A stretch of DNA of 64,000 nt from Eonycteris spelaea (lineage: Eukaryota; Chordata; Mammalia; Chiroptera; Pteropodidae): NCBI GenBank assembly GCA_003508835.1, contig PUFA01000086.1, positions 1 through 64,000 on the forward strand, read 5' to 3'. The translations under genes were made by a program, and so were the position numbers. The notes under the pieces were generated by a model. It saw only the letters and a list, made by a program, of their open reading frames with translations. It ran no database searches and was not told where the DNA came from. Shown here piece after piece: positions 13,660-25,665 of this stretch (position 1 is the first letter of the stretch; each line of letters begins with the position of its first letter).

Positions 13660-15838
13660 AAAAAGTAAAATACACACAAAAAAACTACAGAACAATATCT
13701 CTCATGAACACAGATGTAAAAATTCTAAATAAGATACTAGCAAACCAAATACAGCAACATATTAAAAAGATTATACACTACGATCAAGTGGGCTTCATCC
13801 CAGAGGCACAGGGATGGTTCAACATACACAAGTCAATTAATGTGATACAACATGTAAGCAAATTAAAAAACAAGAATCATATGATCATATAAGTAGATGC
13901 AGAAAAGCCTTCCCTCTATATAGAAAACCCTAAAGAATCCACAGGAACACTACTAGAAACAATAAGCAAATACAATAAAGTTTCTGGATACAAAATCAAT
14001 GTTCAAAAATCCATTGGTTTCTTGTACTCTTATAATGAAGAGTCAGAAAAAGAAGTGGAAAAAATATTTCCTTTTGCAATTACAATAAAAAGAATAAAAT
14101 ACCTAGGAATAAATCTAACAAAATATGTGAAGGACCTATATAATGAAAACTATAAGACCCTATTAAAAGAAATTGAAGAAGATACAAAGAAATGGAAAGA
14201 TATTCCGTGTTCTTAGAATGGAAGAATCAACATAGTTAAAATAACCACATTACCTAAAGCATTATACAGATTAAATGCAACCCCCATCAAAATCCTAATG
14301 CTTTTTGAACAAATAGAACAAAAAATCATCAGATTTGTATGAAAGCACAAAAGACCCCAAACTGCCAAAGCCATCTTGAAATAAAAGAATGAGGCTGGAG
14401 GCATTATTCTGTCTGACCTCAAATTATACTACAATGTAGCAATAATCAAAACAGTATGGTATAGGCAGATAAACAGACAAACGGACCAGTGGAACAGAAT
14501 CAAGAATCCAGAAGTAAACCCATATTTACATGGGCAAATGATTTTCTACACAAAAAGTCAAAACATATAGTGGAAAAAGGAAAGTTTCTTCAAAAAATGG
14601 TGCTGGGAACTGGAAAGCCCCCTGCAAAAGAATGAAACTAGACTGTTGTTTATCAACACACCCCAAAATTGGCTCAAAATGGATTAAGGACCTGAATATC
14701 AGACCTGAAACAGTAAAATGCATAGAAAAAAAAAAAACACATAGGAACTGAACTCAAGGACCTTGGACTTAAAGAGGATTTTATGAATTTGGCCTCAAAG
14801 ACAAGAGAAGTAAAAGCAAAAATAAATGAATAGGACTACATCAAACTAAAAATCTCTGGACAGCAAAAGAAACTATTAACAAGTTAGAGAGAAAACCATC
14901 TGAATGAGAAATTATATTTGCAAGGAACTCGTCTGGTAAGGGTCTAATATCCAAAATATACTACGAACTCGAACAACAAAAACAATAAACAATCCAATCA
15001 AAAATTGGTCAGAGGACCTGAACAGACACTTCTCTCTAGAGGACATACAAATGACCAACAAATACATGAAAGATGTTCAACATTGCTAGCTATTGGGGAA
15101 ATGCAAATCAAAACCACAATGAGATACCATCTCACACCTGTTAGAATAGCTATAATCAACAGGACAAGTAACAACGAATGTTAGAGAGGATGCAGAGAAA
15201 AAGGAACCCTCATACATTGCTGGCGGGGCTACAAACTGGTATAGCCACTATGGAAAACATTATGGCGGTTCCTCAAAAAACTAAGAATGGATCCAGCAAT
15301 CCTTCTACTGGGTATTTACCCCAAAGACTTGAAAACCCATATCTGAAAAGATATTTGCACACCAATGCTCATAGCAGCATCATTCATGGTGGCCAGGACA
15401 TGCAAGCAATCAAAGTGATTGGCTAAAGAAGCTGTGTACATATATACTATGGAATGTTACTCAGCCATAAGAAGAGATGAAATACTGCCATTCGTGGCAA
15501 CATGAAAGGACCTTATAATAAGTGAAATAAGCCGGACAGAAAAAGTTGAAAATCACATGATATCACTTACATGTGGGACATAAATCTGAAAGCAACAAAT
15601 GAACAGGACAAACAGAGACTCATTGACATGGACAATTGACTACTGGTTACCAGAGTGTAGGGGAAGGCGCAAGTGGGAGGTAGACAGAGAAAGGGGGTCA
15701 AATATGTTGTTGACAAAGAAATCTAACTATGAGAAGTAAACACATAGTATAAACATATATTGCCTTGTTAAAATGTACAGGATTTTGTTAACCAATGTCA
15801 GTACAAAAAAATAAATTAAAAATAAAATAAAATTCTAA
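13660..15838 (+). mobile_element. L1 LINE, 5'-truncated and internally deleted
   Basis: The most complete L1 here. ORF2 reverse-transcriptase sequence begins near 13690 ([25 protein letters not shown]). Then comes a deletion near 13910 that joins the start of the RT palm directly to sequence past the active site, so the YADD/FADD-type catalytic motif is absent. Later ORF2 pieces are present (gaataaatctaacaaaatat, gaaatggaaagatattcc, gtaccagtggaacag-like block, ctggtaagggtctaatatcc), then the C-terminal region and 3' UTR, ending in A-rich aaaataaattaaaaataaaa. Translated pieces are broken by stops. It cannot mobilise itself. It is antisense to PCDH15. Confidence 0.94.
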
Positions 15839-16779
15839 AACAAATGAAAAGTGGTCCCACAGTATGATGTTAATAATTCCGAATTTTAATATGTTCTTTA
15901 GTATCTGTATAGTTAAGTAAAAGTTGACATAATTCAGGAATATTCTAATTAGCAAATATAATTTTGTGTCGAAACAACAATTTAATAATGATATGTAGAG
16001 GCATACAACATAGTTTGAATTATAAAGACCTTTTAGGGGTTTAATTATTATTTTAATATAGTTAGAATTTACCAGAATTAAGAGTTAATTAGAACTAAGT
16101 TCATTCTTAATTTAAAGAGTGGTGCCAAATATCATGGGATAATATCTAATTTAAAATTAAGGAAAGGAAACTGAAGAAAAGCAAAATGTTTCTTTTATTA
16201 CTTTTTAAAGTTATGTACTGGAATATTCTATGTTAAAGAAGGCATGAGAGTTCAAAATAAGAAAAATTTGCATTATATAACAATGCACACATTATTAACA
16301 TTTTATTTTTTTTACTTGTAAAATATTTTGGAAATAAATATTATTACCTCAAAATAATTATTTTTTGTTCTTTTCTTCATATTGCTGATATAATGACTAA
16401 TAGTGTATTCCTCAATGATGCTTTAAAGTGAACTCTGAAATTATTTGTTTGAACTTTCATTCATATGGAAAATATACAAATTGTGCTCTATCCAGTAGAA
16501 ACAGCAACAAAAGAAAACACATGTACCATGAACCCTTTATTTGAGGAGAAAATTAGTTTTAAATGTTGATTTTGAATCAAAAAATGTTTTTACTAGAAGC
16601 TTACTTATTAAAATGTTTATACAATTTATAATTTGAAATAATTTTGTAATTATAGATCCTAAATCCTTCAGCATTGAAAACAAATTAAATGACACATTCA
16701 TTATTTTTAACACTTTTGTTTTTATTTTGTTACATTACATTTGATCATTACAAACCAAATTTAATTTTTTTCTTCAGCT

Positions 16780-17310
16780 CCACCCTCCCATCTCTCTTCT
16801 GGCTACCATACTTATTCCTCTTTTTGTATTCCCTTTTCCTGGTACGTGCATCAACATCTATGGATTGAACTGGGGTAAAATCTCAGAATCCTCTTCAACT
16901 ATTTTATCTCACCCTTTGTTCCCTATTTCTAGTCCATTAGCAAGCCTTCTGCATCCTACCACTGCAATATTTCTCTGTTCAGTGACTATCTATTAAGGTG
17001 ATGCTGCACAATTTCAGGGCCTCATGTCTCATTATTTTACTCCAGCAATAGTTTAAAAAACGACTGCCAGCTTTCTTCTGCCAGAGATGAATGTTAAGAC
17101 AAGTCCATTAAGTAGTCTCAATGTGATCCTAGTTTACCATTATGACTTCTTGCCCTATTTTACTATTTCCCCAATCACATTACCTAGTATTTTTCGAACA
17201 AATCTATGTTCTCTTTATGATTCTGATTCTTTGCACAGATGGATTCTTCTCCCTTAAAATGTTCCTTGTCGGTTGGCCAAACAATGTCCACTCCTGAACT
17301 ACACTAGGGT
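16780..17310 (+). repeat. Possible L2 LINE body
   Basis: Pyrimidine-rich, with L2-like blocks (ttcagggcctcatgtctc, ttgccctattttactatttc). Weak call. Confidence 0.3.
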
Positions 17311-17654
17311 GTGTGCATGTGTGCACATGCACACTGAAGAATAATACTGAATAAAGGAATTAAACCTCAGTTTAAATAACTACTTTTTGACTCCTCTAGG
17401 GAGTGCTGCCTCCACCTACATGTTTTCAGTAGCATATTTTACGTATTTTTTTTACTATTGAATTTACCTTGGCATATTATAATATCTACATGTCTCAATT
17501 ACACAAAAATTTGTACCTGATCATGTTTTTTATTTTTTTTTGGTCTTTTTTTTTTTTTTTACAGTAGTATTATGCCCAGTAAATGGTCAAATAATGTTTG
17601 GCTTGAATTCAGCAGAAAAAAAATATCAGAGATAAATTTTTAGAAGTAACAAAT

Positions 17655-17830
17655 GTGAGGTTAGTTCTACCCCCTATTAGCTAAATGAACTTGCGAAAAT
17701 AACTCTCTAGGGCTTAGTTTCTTATGTATAAAATGAGGAAAATAGGGCATGCTGAATAGGACAGCTGAGAAAATGCAGTTCTTGGCACAAATTAAACAAT
17801 CGAGATTAATTATTATTGTACTATACTATT
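17655..17830 (+). repeat. MIR SINE
   Basis: ttagctaaatgaacttgcg, gggcttagtttcttatgta, taaaatgaggaaaatagg and gttcttggcacaaatta follow the MIR order. Confidence 0.65.
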
Positions 17831-17909
17831 GCTATTTCTCTGTGAGTAGTTTGCAGTCATTTAGCCTATCAGTATTGCATGTTTAAAATATATCACTTCC
17901 TACTTTTTG

Positions 17910-18030
17910 CACTTGGCTGTAATTCATTGGGAGCAGGGCAATTTTCTAATTCCTTTTTGTATCTCATAATCCTAAGTAGACAATGCCTGCATATAAAATG
18001 TAGCTAGAAAAATATTTGTTGAAGGAATCA
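17910..18030 (+). repeat. L2 LINE 3' end fragment
   Basis: ttgggagcagggcaattttc and atatttgttgaaggaatcaa match the order of the L2 tail. Confidence 0.5.
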
Positions 18031-19124
18031 ATCTGCCACTCAGAAAGTATATTTATTAATGTATTTTTAATGACTGATAGCAAAGAATTTTTGTTATATT
18101 ACTGAAATAAGATGTTTATCAGAGACTAAACTAATCATTTTGAAATATTTTATTGAGAAACTGCTGGAATATTTAAGAATACAAATCAAGTAGCTATTAA
18201 GTATATTACATATAATGAAGACTGCACAGTTTATAATTATTAATATATATTTTAGAATTATATGGTCATGTATTTAACCTGTAGGCCAAAAACTTAAAAT
18301 ACAATTTTATTTTAATATATTTAGCTGAACAGTTATTTGACCTGAGATAAACTGATTATATATTTTAATAACACAGATTTATAAAGCAGGGTTAACCTTA
18401 TATTCATTTTTAAATTTTAATTATGGTTCATTTTCTAATCTTTCAAAATTTTTGTTACTTGGTTTACAGATTCACTAGAAAAATCTTTTTGAAAGATAAA
18501 AATTTAAATTTAAAGTTGAATATATAACTTAAAAAAATCCCCTTGAACATAAACTTTTAAAAACTTGATTTTTCCCATTATTAGAGTATTCACCTCAGTG
18601 TTTCTTTAAGTTGTTGATGAATTTGTTCCACCTTGTTCTATAAAGGGATTTGAGCATTTAAATATCTTCAAAATATATTTTTATAATTTTAAAATAGATT
18701 ATTAATGTTAGAAAATTAATAGTAATAAAGTTCTAGAATATGAATAATGTATAAGAAGCTTACTAATCTCTCAATTTCTAAGTTTAATCGAAAATCAGGG
18801 GAAATGAATAATGAGGAATTTGAGAATTAAATCTGAATATTGGACTCTCTATGTAGTCTTTCGATAATATTTCATGGATTATCTAATATGAGATTAGCAA
18901 GCATATACAAAAAGCTTTACTACACAACAAACAAAAAACAGGAAACTTTTATCATAGTTCTACTAAAAAAAGGAATATGCTAAAGGAAAATAGAAGTCAA
19001 TTTACAAACCTTTACTTTGGAAAATAATTGAGAATTTCAAAACTATGTTAAATATAAAATACTACAATGAAACTAATGATTACCATTTCATTACATGTTT
19101 TAATTATAAATAAATGTTATATCT

Positions 19125-20310
19125 TGTTAAATGAGAATTTGACATCAAAGACAAGTGAACTAAAAGCATAAATAAATGAGTGAGACTATAGCAAACTAAA
19201 AACTTCTGCACAACAAAAGAAACCATCAACAAAACAAACAGGCAACTGAGGAAATGGGAGAATATATTTGTAAATAGCACCTCTGATAAAAAGGTTAATA
19301 TCCCAAATACATAAAACCTTATACAACTCAACAACCAAAAAAACGATCCATTTTAAAAATGGGCAGATGACTTGAACAGATATTTCTCCCAAGAAGACAT
19401 ACAAATGGTAGCAGATATATGAAAAGATGTTCAACATCACTAGCTGTTGGGGAAATGCAAATCAAAACCACAATGATATATCTCCTCGCACCTGTAAGAA
19501 TGGCTACTATTAACAAAACCTGATCCCCTTTACCCTTATTACCTCCCTGCCTCTACCCTTTCCCTCTGATAACCACTAGAATGGCTATTATCAACAAGAC
19601 AAGTAATAACAAGTGTTGGAAATGTTGTAAGAAAAAGAAACTCTCATACACTGTTGGTGGGAAAATAAATTGGTACTATCACTATGGAAAAACAGTATGG
19701 AGGTTCCTCAAAAAGTTAAGAATAGAATTACCATATGGTTCAGTATTCCACTGGGTATCTATGCAAAAAAAAAAAATGTAAACATTTATACATATAGATA
19801 TATGCACTCAAATGTTCACTACAGCATTATTCACAGTGGCCAAGACATGGAAACAAGTGAAGTGTTCTTTGATTGATTGTCTAAAGAAGATGTGGTACTT
19901 ATATACTATGGACTATTACTCAGTCATAAGAAGAGATGAAATACTGCCATTTGCAACAAGAATGGATCTTGAGATGATCACCCTAAGTGAAGTAAGTCAG
20001 ATGAAAAAAAATGAGAACCATATGATTTCACTCATACGTGGGATATAAAACTGAAAACAACAAATGAACGAGACAAACAACAAAACTGATAGACACAGAC
20101 AATGGTCTAGTGGTTACCAAAGGGAAAGGGGAGAGGAGGGAGATAGAAAGGGAGAGGTAGTTAAATATATGGTGACAGAAGTAAATTTGACTTGGGGTGA
20201 TAAACACACAATATGATATACAGATGAAGTATTATCGAATTGTGCACTTGAAAATTATATAATTAGTTAAGCAATGTCACCCCAATAAATTAAAAAACAA
20301 AAAATTCTAT
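19125..20310 (+). mobile_element. 5'-truncated L1 LINE with an internal rearrangement
   Basis: Begins in ORF2 (gacatcaaagacaagtgaac, caactgaggaaatgggagaa) and runs through gggaaatgcaaatcaaaacc, actgttggtgggaaaataaa, gcattattcacagtggccaa and ctatggactattactcagtc into the 3' UTR (agtggttaccaaagggaaag) and caataaatt. About 19519-19575 breaks the order with foreign pyrimidine-rich sequence. Several frames are broken, so no working ORF2. Confidence 0.92.
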
Positions 20311-20570
20311 AAAGCAGGGTGGTCAATATTACAATTCCATCTTGAGATGATATGGAAAAATATTAGTATTCACTACTGATGATTTTTAGATATACTTTTT
20401 TTTTTGAGAATCAAGTATGTAATAATAACTTATGAATCTATAATTGAAAAATTATTAAAACATTTTTGTTTTCCATTTACAAATTTTAAAAATCATTTCT
20501 ACCTAATTATTCTTGCTCCGTGTTATTTGTAAAGACAAAAAGTTGTAACAGCTTAAATGGTCGATAGTCT

Positions 20571-20700
20571 TTTTTTTCAGATTTATTGAGAAATAATTGA
20601 TATACATCACTGTATAATTTCAAAGCATATAGGCAGGTGGTTTGATTTACAAATAATTGTGGACATAATTGTCATAAGTTCAGCCAATAGTCTTGTATGA
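20571..20700 (-). mobile_element. L1 3' UTR fragment (antisense)
   Basis: The plus strand reads atttattgagaaataattga and tatacatcactgtataattt, the classic end of an old L1 read backwards. Confidence 0.55.
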
Positions 20701-21390
20701 TGTGTCTAATTATAAGTATTTATATATTACCTCTTACTTAATACAAAAATATCAGAAAATGTAAATCCACTAAAATATTAAAAACTCTATATCAATTTAT
20801 AGTCATTACTATCTTTATATATGTCTTTTTATATTAAAATGTATATACAAAGCATACACACACATTTTCTGTACGTAGAATTATACAGGGTTATATTATT
20901 TTTATGGCTTTCAAAGCTACTATTTTGTTATTAAATAGGCATTGAATTTTCTTTATTTCAAACAAAAGAGAGTATATTTCTACTTCAAACAAAACACTAG
21001 AGTAAGATTAAAAATTGTAATAATCAAGTAGTGTTATTTTAAAAAGTAGAATTATTTTTTAAAGGATATGTAGAATCTATAAATTGTTGTAAAACCACCC
21101 CAAGATAACACTAACATTACCAAAAGCTTAAAAGGTAGTTACTAGGTAACATTTATATTTAATAAAATTGCTAGCATTTTATTTGTTTTGGCTAAAAACA
21201 GCATTAGCCACCTTGTCTTTAATCTAATTGCTTTTGGGCAGCCCACTCTAAATAATTCTTCAGACAATAAAGAACTGGCATTGACAATGATCATGATGAT
21301 TAAATGCAGATTCAGTGTCACAGCTGAAAAGGAGTACTAAATATAAGATTTTATTCAAGGAAGATTTGTGAAAACATAAGAGATAATATG

Positions 21391-21563
21391 AGTGTGTACC
21401 CAGTGTCCTGCACTGGGCTAAGTGCTTTATCAAATAGAATATCTGGTGGGTAGAAAGAACAAAAGCCATTCTGTAGATGCCACTTCAGAACCAGAGAAGA
21501 CTTCGTAAATGACCCCAAATCATATCAGTGGTGAGCAGACCTATAATCTTTCACTCCAAGGCC
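21391..21563 (-). repeat. MIR SINE (antisense)
   Basis: cactgggctaagtgctttat and tcatatcagtggtgagcag match the antisense MIR order, with a rearranged centre. Confidence 0.5.
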
Positions 21564-22323
21564 CAAGCAGGATTAGTCAACAAAGTCATTGTACTGAGAA
21601 AAGTATGTAGTGGGGTAAAAATTTTTCCCAGACTCCTTGCTTCATAGCAAGATGACATCTGTATTGAAATGATAGATTCATTTAAAATTGCAATTAATAT
21701 TTTTCATTATTTTTTCTTTCTGTGCAGATGCTAGCAGAGTCCAGTAGGAATTAAATTAAGGCAAGTAGCTTCATCTCTACATCTCTCTTTTAGGACAAAG
21801 CAGAACACACTCTGGCAGGAAATTGAGTTGTTTATATTCTTATCCTAGTGGTGCTGATCCATCAAATGACATGTTGAAAGAGAATTCAATGTTTTTAATT
21901 GCATTTAGTGCTAATCAAATAAATGTAGGTGAGATTACACATTTTCATTGTGTTCTTTCCCTTTTCTCATTAGTTATCCCTAGTTTTCATTATGATTATT
22001 AACATAACATAACATTAATATGCTCAGGAGGTGCCAGAAAAGATTATGTGTCATGCTGTGATTCATTAAAGCCAAAGAAAGAACTGCTTCATTTCTCAAA
22101 TTTTTAACAGATATTTCATTTTATAAGCTCAGAAGATAAATTTTCTGCTGTTCAGAACTTTCTATTAATACTTTTTCTTTTGAAAAATGGCATGTTTTAC
22201 TATATCTACCTACAAGGGGGAATTTAACATTTTATATCACTGGCCTTTTCTAGTCTAAGATTGTTTTACTTTTTTATTTTTAATTTTAATTTTCATTTAA
22301 TTTTAATTTTATTTCCTTTTTTT

Positions 22324-22514
22324 AGGAGAGGCAACCTTTGGTTAACCTCACAGGTTGCAAGGATCTTGTCAGGTTACAATCTTTTATTATTCAGGCTTTT
22401 ATAGCACATGGTCTTCATAGGTGGTCTCCCATCCAAGTACTAACCAGGCCTGACCCTGCTTAGTTTTTGAGATCAAATGGAACTGAGCTCGTTCAGGGAA
22501 GCATGGCCATAGAC
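22324..22514 (-). repeat. 5S rRNA-derived SINE, copy 3
   Basis: On the minus strand it starts gtctatggccatgcttccct and continues with actaagcagggtcaggcct and ggttagtacttggatgggag, matching 5S rRNA in order over about 95 nt. These include the regions of box A and box C of the type 1 Pol III promoter. A SINE-specific body (ctgacaagatccttgcaacc, gaggttaaccaaaggttg) and an A-rich tail (22265-22323 on the complement) follow. Best preserved of the three copies. Confidence 0.9.
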
Positions 22515-23424
22515 AAATCTGAGGTTGTTTTTTATAGATAGCTTTAGTATAATTCTTTCTGGGTGTGTGTGTGGTGTGGGGGGGACTATTTAAGAAATTT
22601 TACTGATTTGTTGATTATTTTAAACTTTATTTAAGAGGATTTCAAGATTTTTTCCCTCTTCTCAGACGTGTTAATTCCTAGAAGAGAGTCTCATTAAATT
22701 ATACGGTTTGCTAATGTGATTATGGCCCCAAACCTCAATTTACCTTTTTTAAAAACTATTCTTTTTTAAAATTGTTCTCTGGATAAATTGACGTTGGTTC
22801 TACCTGAAGGCTGAAATTTCTCCTAGCTGTGCTGTTAGGGTTTATTTCTCAGAACTTCACACCTGTATATGTAGAAATTATCTTTTCTTTAAATTTGTTA
22901 CAGCTTTCTGAAAGGGAAACAAGACACTATTGATAATTATTTACAAAGAAAACATGTACAAAATACTCAAAATATATTTATTTTAAATATATAAATATGT
23001 TTATGTCTCATAAATATCAATCTGATCCTTTCTGGTATGAGGACTATCTCATTTAAAATATTTAAGTTAAAGTGGTTATATCTAAAAATGGGATAGATTT
23101 TGGTAAAAATAGTATTTCAAAAATAGAATTTGCATAGTTATTACATAATGGAGGAATATCTCATATTATCTGTCAGCTTTTATAAATATTCCTTATTCTG
23201 TCATTAAACAAGAGGAAAATTAGTATTCTATATTGACACTAAAGGCAAATTCTAGAAAGATAAGTCCACTATTTGGTTTCAAGGGCAATGATAAAATATC
23301 TGAACGTTCAATAGAATTGTGGTTTTAATAAGATATGCACTGTACATACTGAATTAGAACATTTTGGGTCTGAGATTATATTATCTTATAGTTATAAAGA
23401 ACTATTCAGATAAAATAACTAACA

Positions 23425-23600
23425 ATGACTGTGAACATTTATTGAGAGATTTCAGGGAGCCAGGCACTGTACTCAGTGCTTCATATACATTTGTTCATTT
23501 ATATTCAAAGAAATTTGTTGATAATATTGTCATTGGTGGCAGACCTGATGTCTACAGAATTTAAGAACTTGTCCAAGGTTATCCAGCCCAACAGTGGTTA
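23425..23600 (-). repeat. MIR SINE (antisense)
   Basis: acatttattgagagatttca, gccaggcactgtactcagtg and aacttgtccaaggttatcca follow the antisense MIR order. Confidence 0.8.
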
Positions 23601-23870
23601 AAAGATAAAAATGTAGGTTTGTCTTTATCATTTATTCTTTTGGAAAGAGAAAGAAAGACATAGATTTAAATATTAAAACTTTGTTTTTATGTCTTTATAT
23701 TTTGTATTCATTAACCTTATTTTTCATGATCTTGGGATTTAGCATATTTATAACATTTTATTAAACTTTGATTAATATGTCTTAAATGAAAGTTCCCTAG
23801 TTCCCTTAGTAATTGACAGAAGGAGTAAGAACTACCACTCATTTCCTGCCTACAGATTTCCTTGTTTCTA

Positions 23871-24040
23871 TTTCTTTTCCTTCCTTTTCCTTCCTTCCTT
23901 CCTTCCTTTCCTTCCTTCCTTCCTTTCCTTCCTTCCCTCCCTTTCCCTCCCTTCCTTCCTTCCTTCCTTCCTTCCTTTCTTTCCTTTCTTTCTTTTCCTT
24001 TCTTTCTTTCTTTCTTTTCTTTCTTTCTTTCTTTCTTTCT

Positions 24041-24083
<43 letters not shown>

Positions 24084-24192
24084 TCTCTTCTCTCTCTCTT
24101 CTCTCTCTTCTCTCTCTCTCTCTCTTCTCTCTTCTCTCTCTCTCCTCTCTCCCTTCCCTCCCTCTCCTCCCTTCCTTTCCTTCCTTCCTCTT
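23871..24192 (+). repeat. 322-nt pure C/T tract (TTCC, TTTC and TCTC blocks)
   Basis: Every base from 23871 to 24192 is C or T. Order: ttcc-rich, then tttc-rich, then tc-rich, then tccc/ttcc-rich. In PCDH15 pre-mRNA it is pure purine (GGAA, GAAA, GA blocks). Open frames through it are artefacts of low complexity. Confidence 0.98.
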
Positions 24193-24719
24193 GCTTGTCT
24201 ATTTATTTATTTATTTATTGCTTCTTTAGTCTTCAACCTCATCTCATGGTCTAATTTTAGTTCTAATCTAAAATAGTAAACCCACAAGGAGCTCCTTTCC
24301 TCAAAAGTGGTTGCCTCAGTACCAGCTGGCCTCTCCGTGCTCAGATGCTATTCCTGCAGTGAATGTGTTCCGAGCTCACTGCCAGGGTTTTCTGTGTCTG
24401 AAAGGCACACTGTTCTTTTCCTGTGATGCCTATTCTTTGCTGAGTGACTAAAATCCTTCTTTCTAAGATGTCAGTCATCTGTTTCCTTTCATTTTATTCC
24501 ACACCTACCCAGCCCAGATTCCTCATGAGTACCCTGTAGTATGAAACAGCAGAAAGGCCTCTGCCTATATTCATGTGTCCTGTCTAAGACTCATCAATCT
24601 TTTTCTGGACTTGTGAACATTGATCACTCAATTTTCAGGTCAAAAACCCACATTCTGGCTTATTGATTTGTGTATTCTGAGACCTAGAACCAGATAAACC
24701 CATGTCTTTTTCATTTTAA

Positions 24720-24850
24720 GTTGCATTCTCTCTATAAATCCATCTTCCGAATCTAACCTATCCACTTGATTACTGTCATCTCTCAGTAACCGCTACAATA
24801 ATACAGTGCTCTATCTTCCCCAAATCACAACTTCCTTGATAGAAATAATA
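24720..24850 (+). repeat. Possible L2 fragment
   Basis: actgtcatctctcagtaacc and gctacaataatacagtgctc recall L2 coding-side sequence. Weak. Confidence 0.3.
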
Positions 24851-25204
24851 CAAAACTGTTTGTGGCAGTGTTTAACCAAGCATTAAAAAATAGATGATCC
24901 TTAAAATTAACTAAACAAAAAACTAATAGAAAAATATAAACTCCCACTTTTGTCAAAATGATTTATCATTATCTCCCATGAAAAGCTTTAATATCAACAG
25001 AAAATTGAATAACTTTCCTTTCATTTCTATACATTAGAGCTTTATAAACATTTTGATAATTTTATTTTTCAAATTATATCTCTGGAATTAACTAGCATGT
25101 TAGATCAAAGAATAGAGTATTATTGGTCTCCACTCAAAATAACAAACTATTCTGATTGGATTAGTTTTTCCTGTTTTAGAACTTTTATAAAATTGACTTA
25201 GGAC

Positions 25205-25665
25205 ATTTGGATTTTTATTCCTGAATTCATTTGCTCACATTATATTTCTAAGATCCATCCAAATCATTGCATGTAGTAATATTAATTTTCATTGCTCTAT
25301 AGAATTCCATTCCACAAATACAGTATGGTTATTGTATCATTATATACTGTTGATTGACATTTAGGTTGTTTTTAGCATTTTAAAATATACAAGTAGTGTA
25401 CATGTCGACAAATAATGGATTTTTTTGTACATTATTTGTTATCAGTACATGAGTGCATTTCTGTTTGGATAAATACTTAGGAGTAGAAACTCTGAGCAAG
25501 GGGATATACACACTTAACAGATGATGCTAAACTGTTTTCCAGAATATGGTACTATTTTATACCTTATCAGCAAATCTGAGAACTCCAGTTGTTTTAACTT
25601 TGGTTTTGTCTGTCTTTTATTTGAACTCTTCTGATGAACATGTGAGGTTTCTTGTGTTTACTTTA
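25205..25665 (-). mobile_element. L1 3' region (antisense, old)
   Basis: The plus strand reads atagaattccattccacaaa, tttctgtttggataaatac, ttaggagtagaaactctga and actgttttccagaatatgg, the antisense of the terminal ORF2 region of an L1M element. Confidence 0.65.

Noticed and set aside
15178..15426. 82-codon open frame on the plus strand
   Set aside because: It lies in the L1 ORF2 C-terminal region in a degraded copy; part of a dead LINE, not a gene.
19581..20048. Several overlapping open frames of 66-78 codons
   Set aside because: All fall inside the 19.1-20.3 kb L1 and shift frame repeatedly; fragments of dead ORF2.
23813..24254. Two long overlapping open frames rich in Ser, Phe, Leu and Pro
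   Set aside because: They are translations of the pure C/T tract; low-complexity DNA without stops, not proteins.
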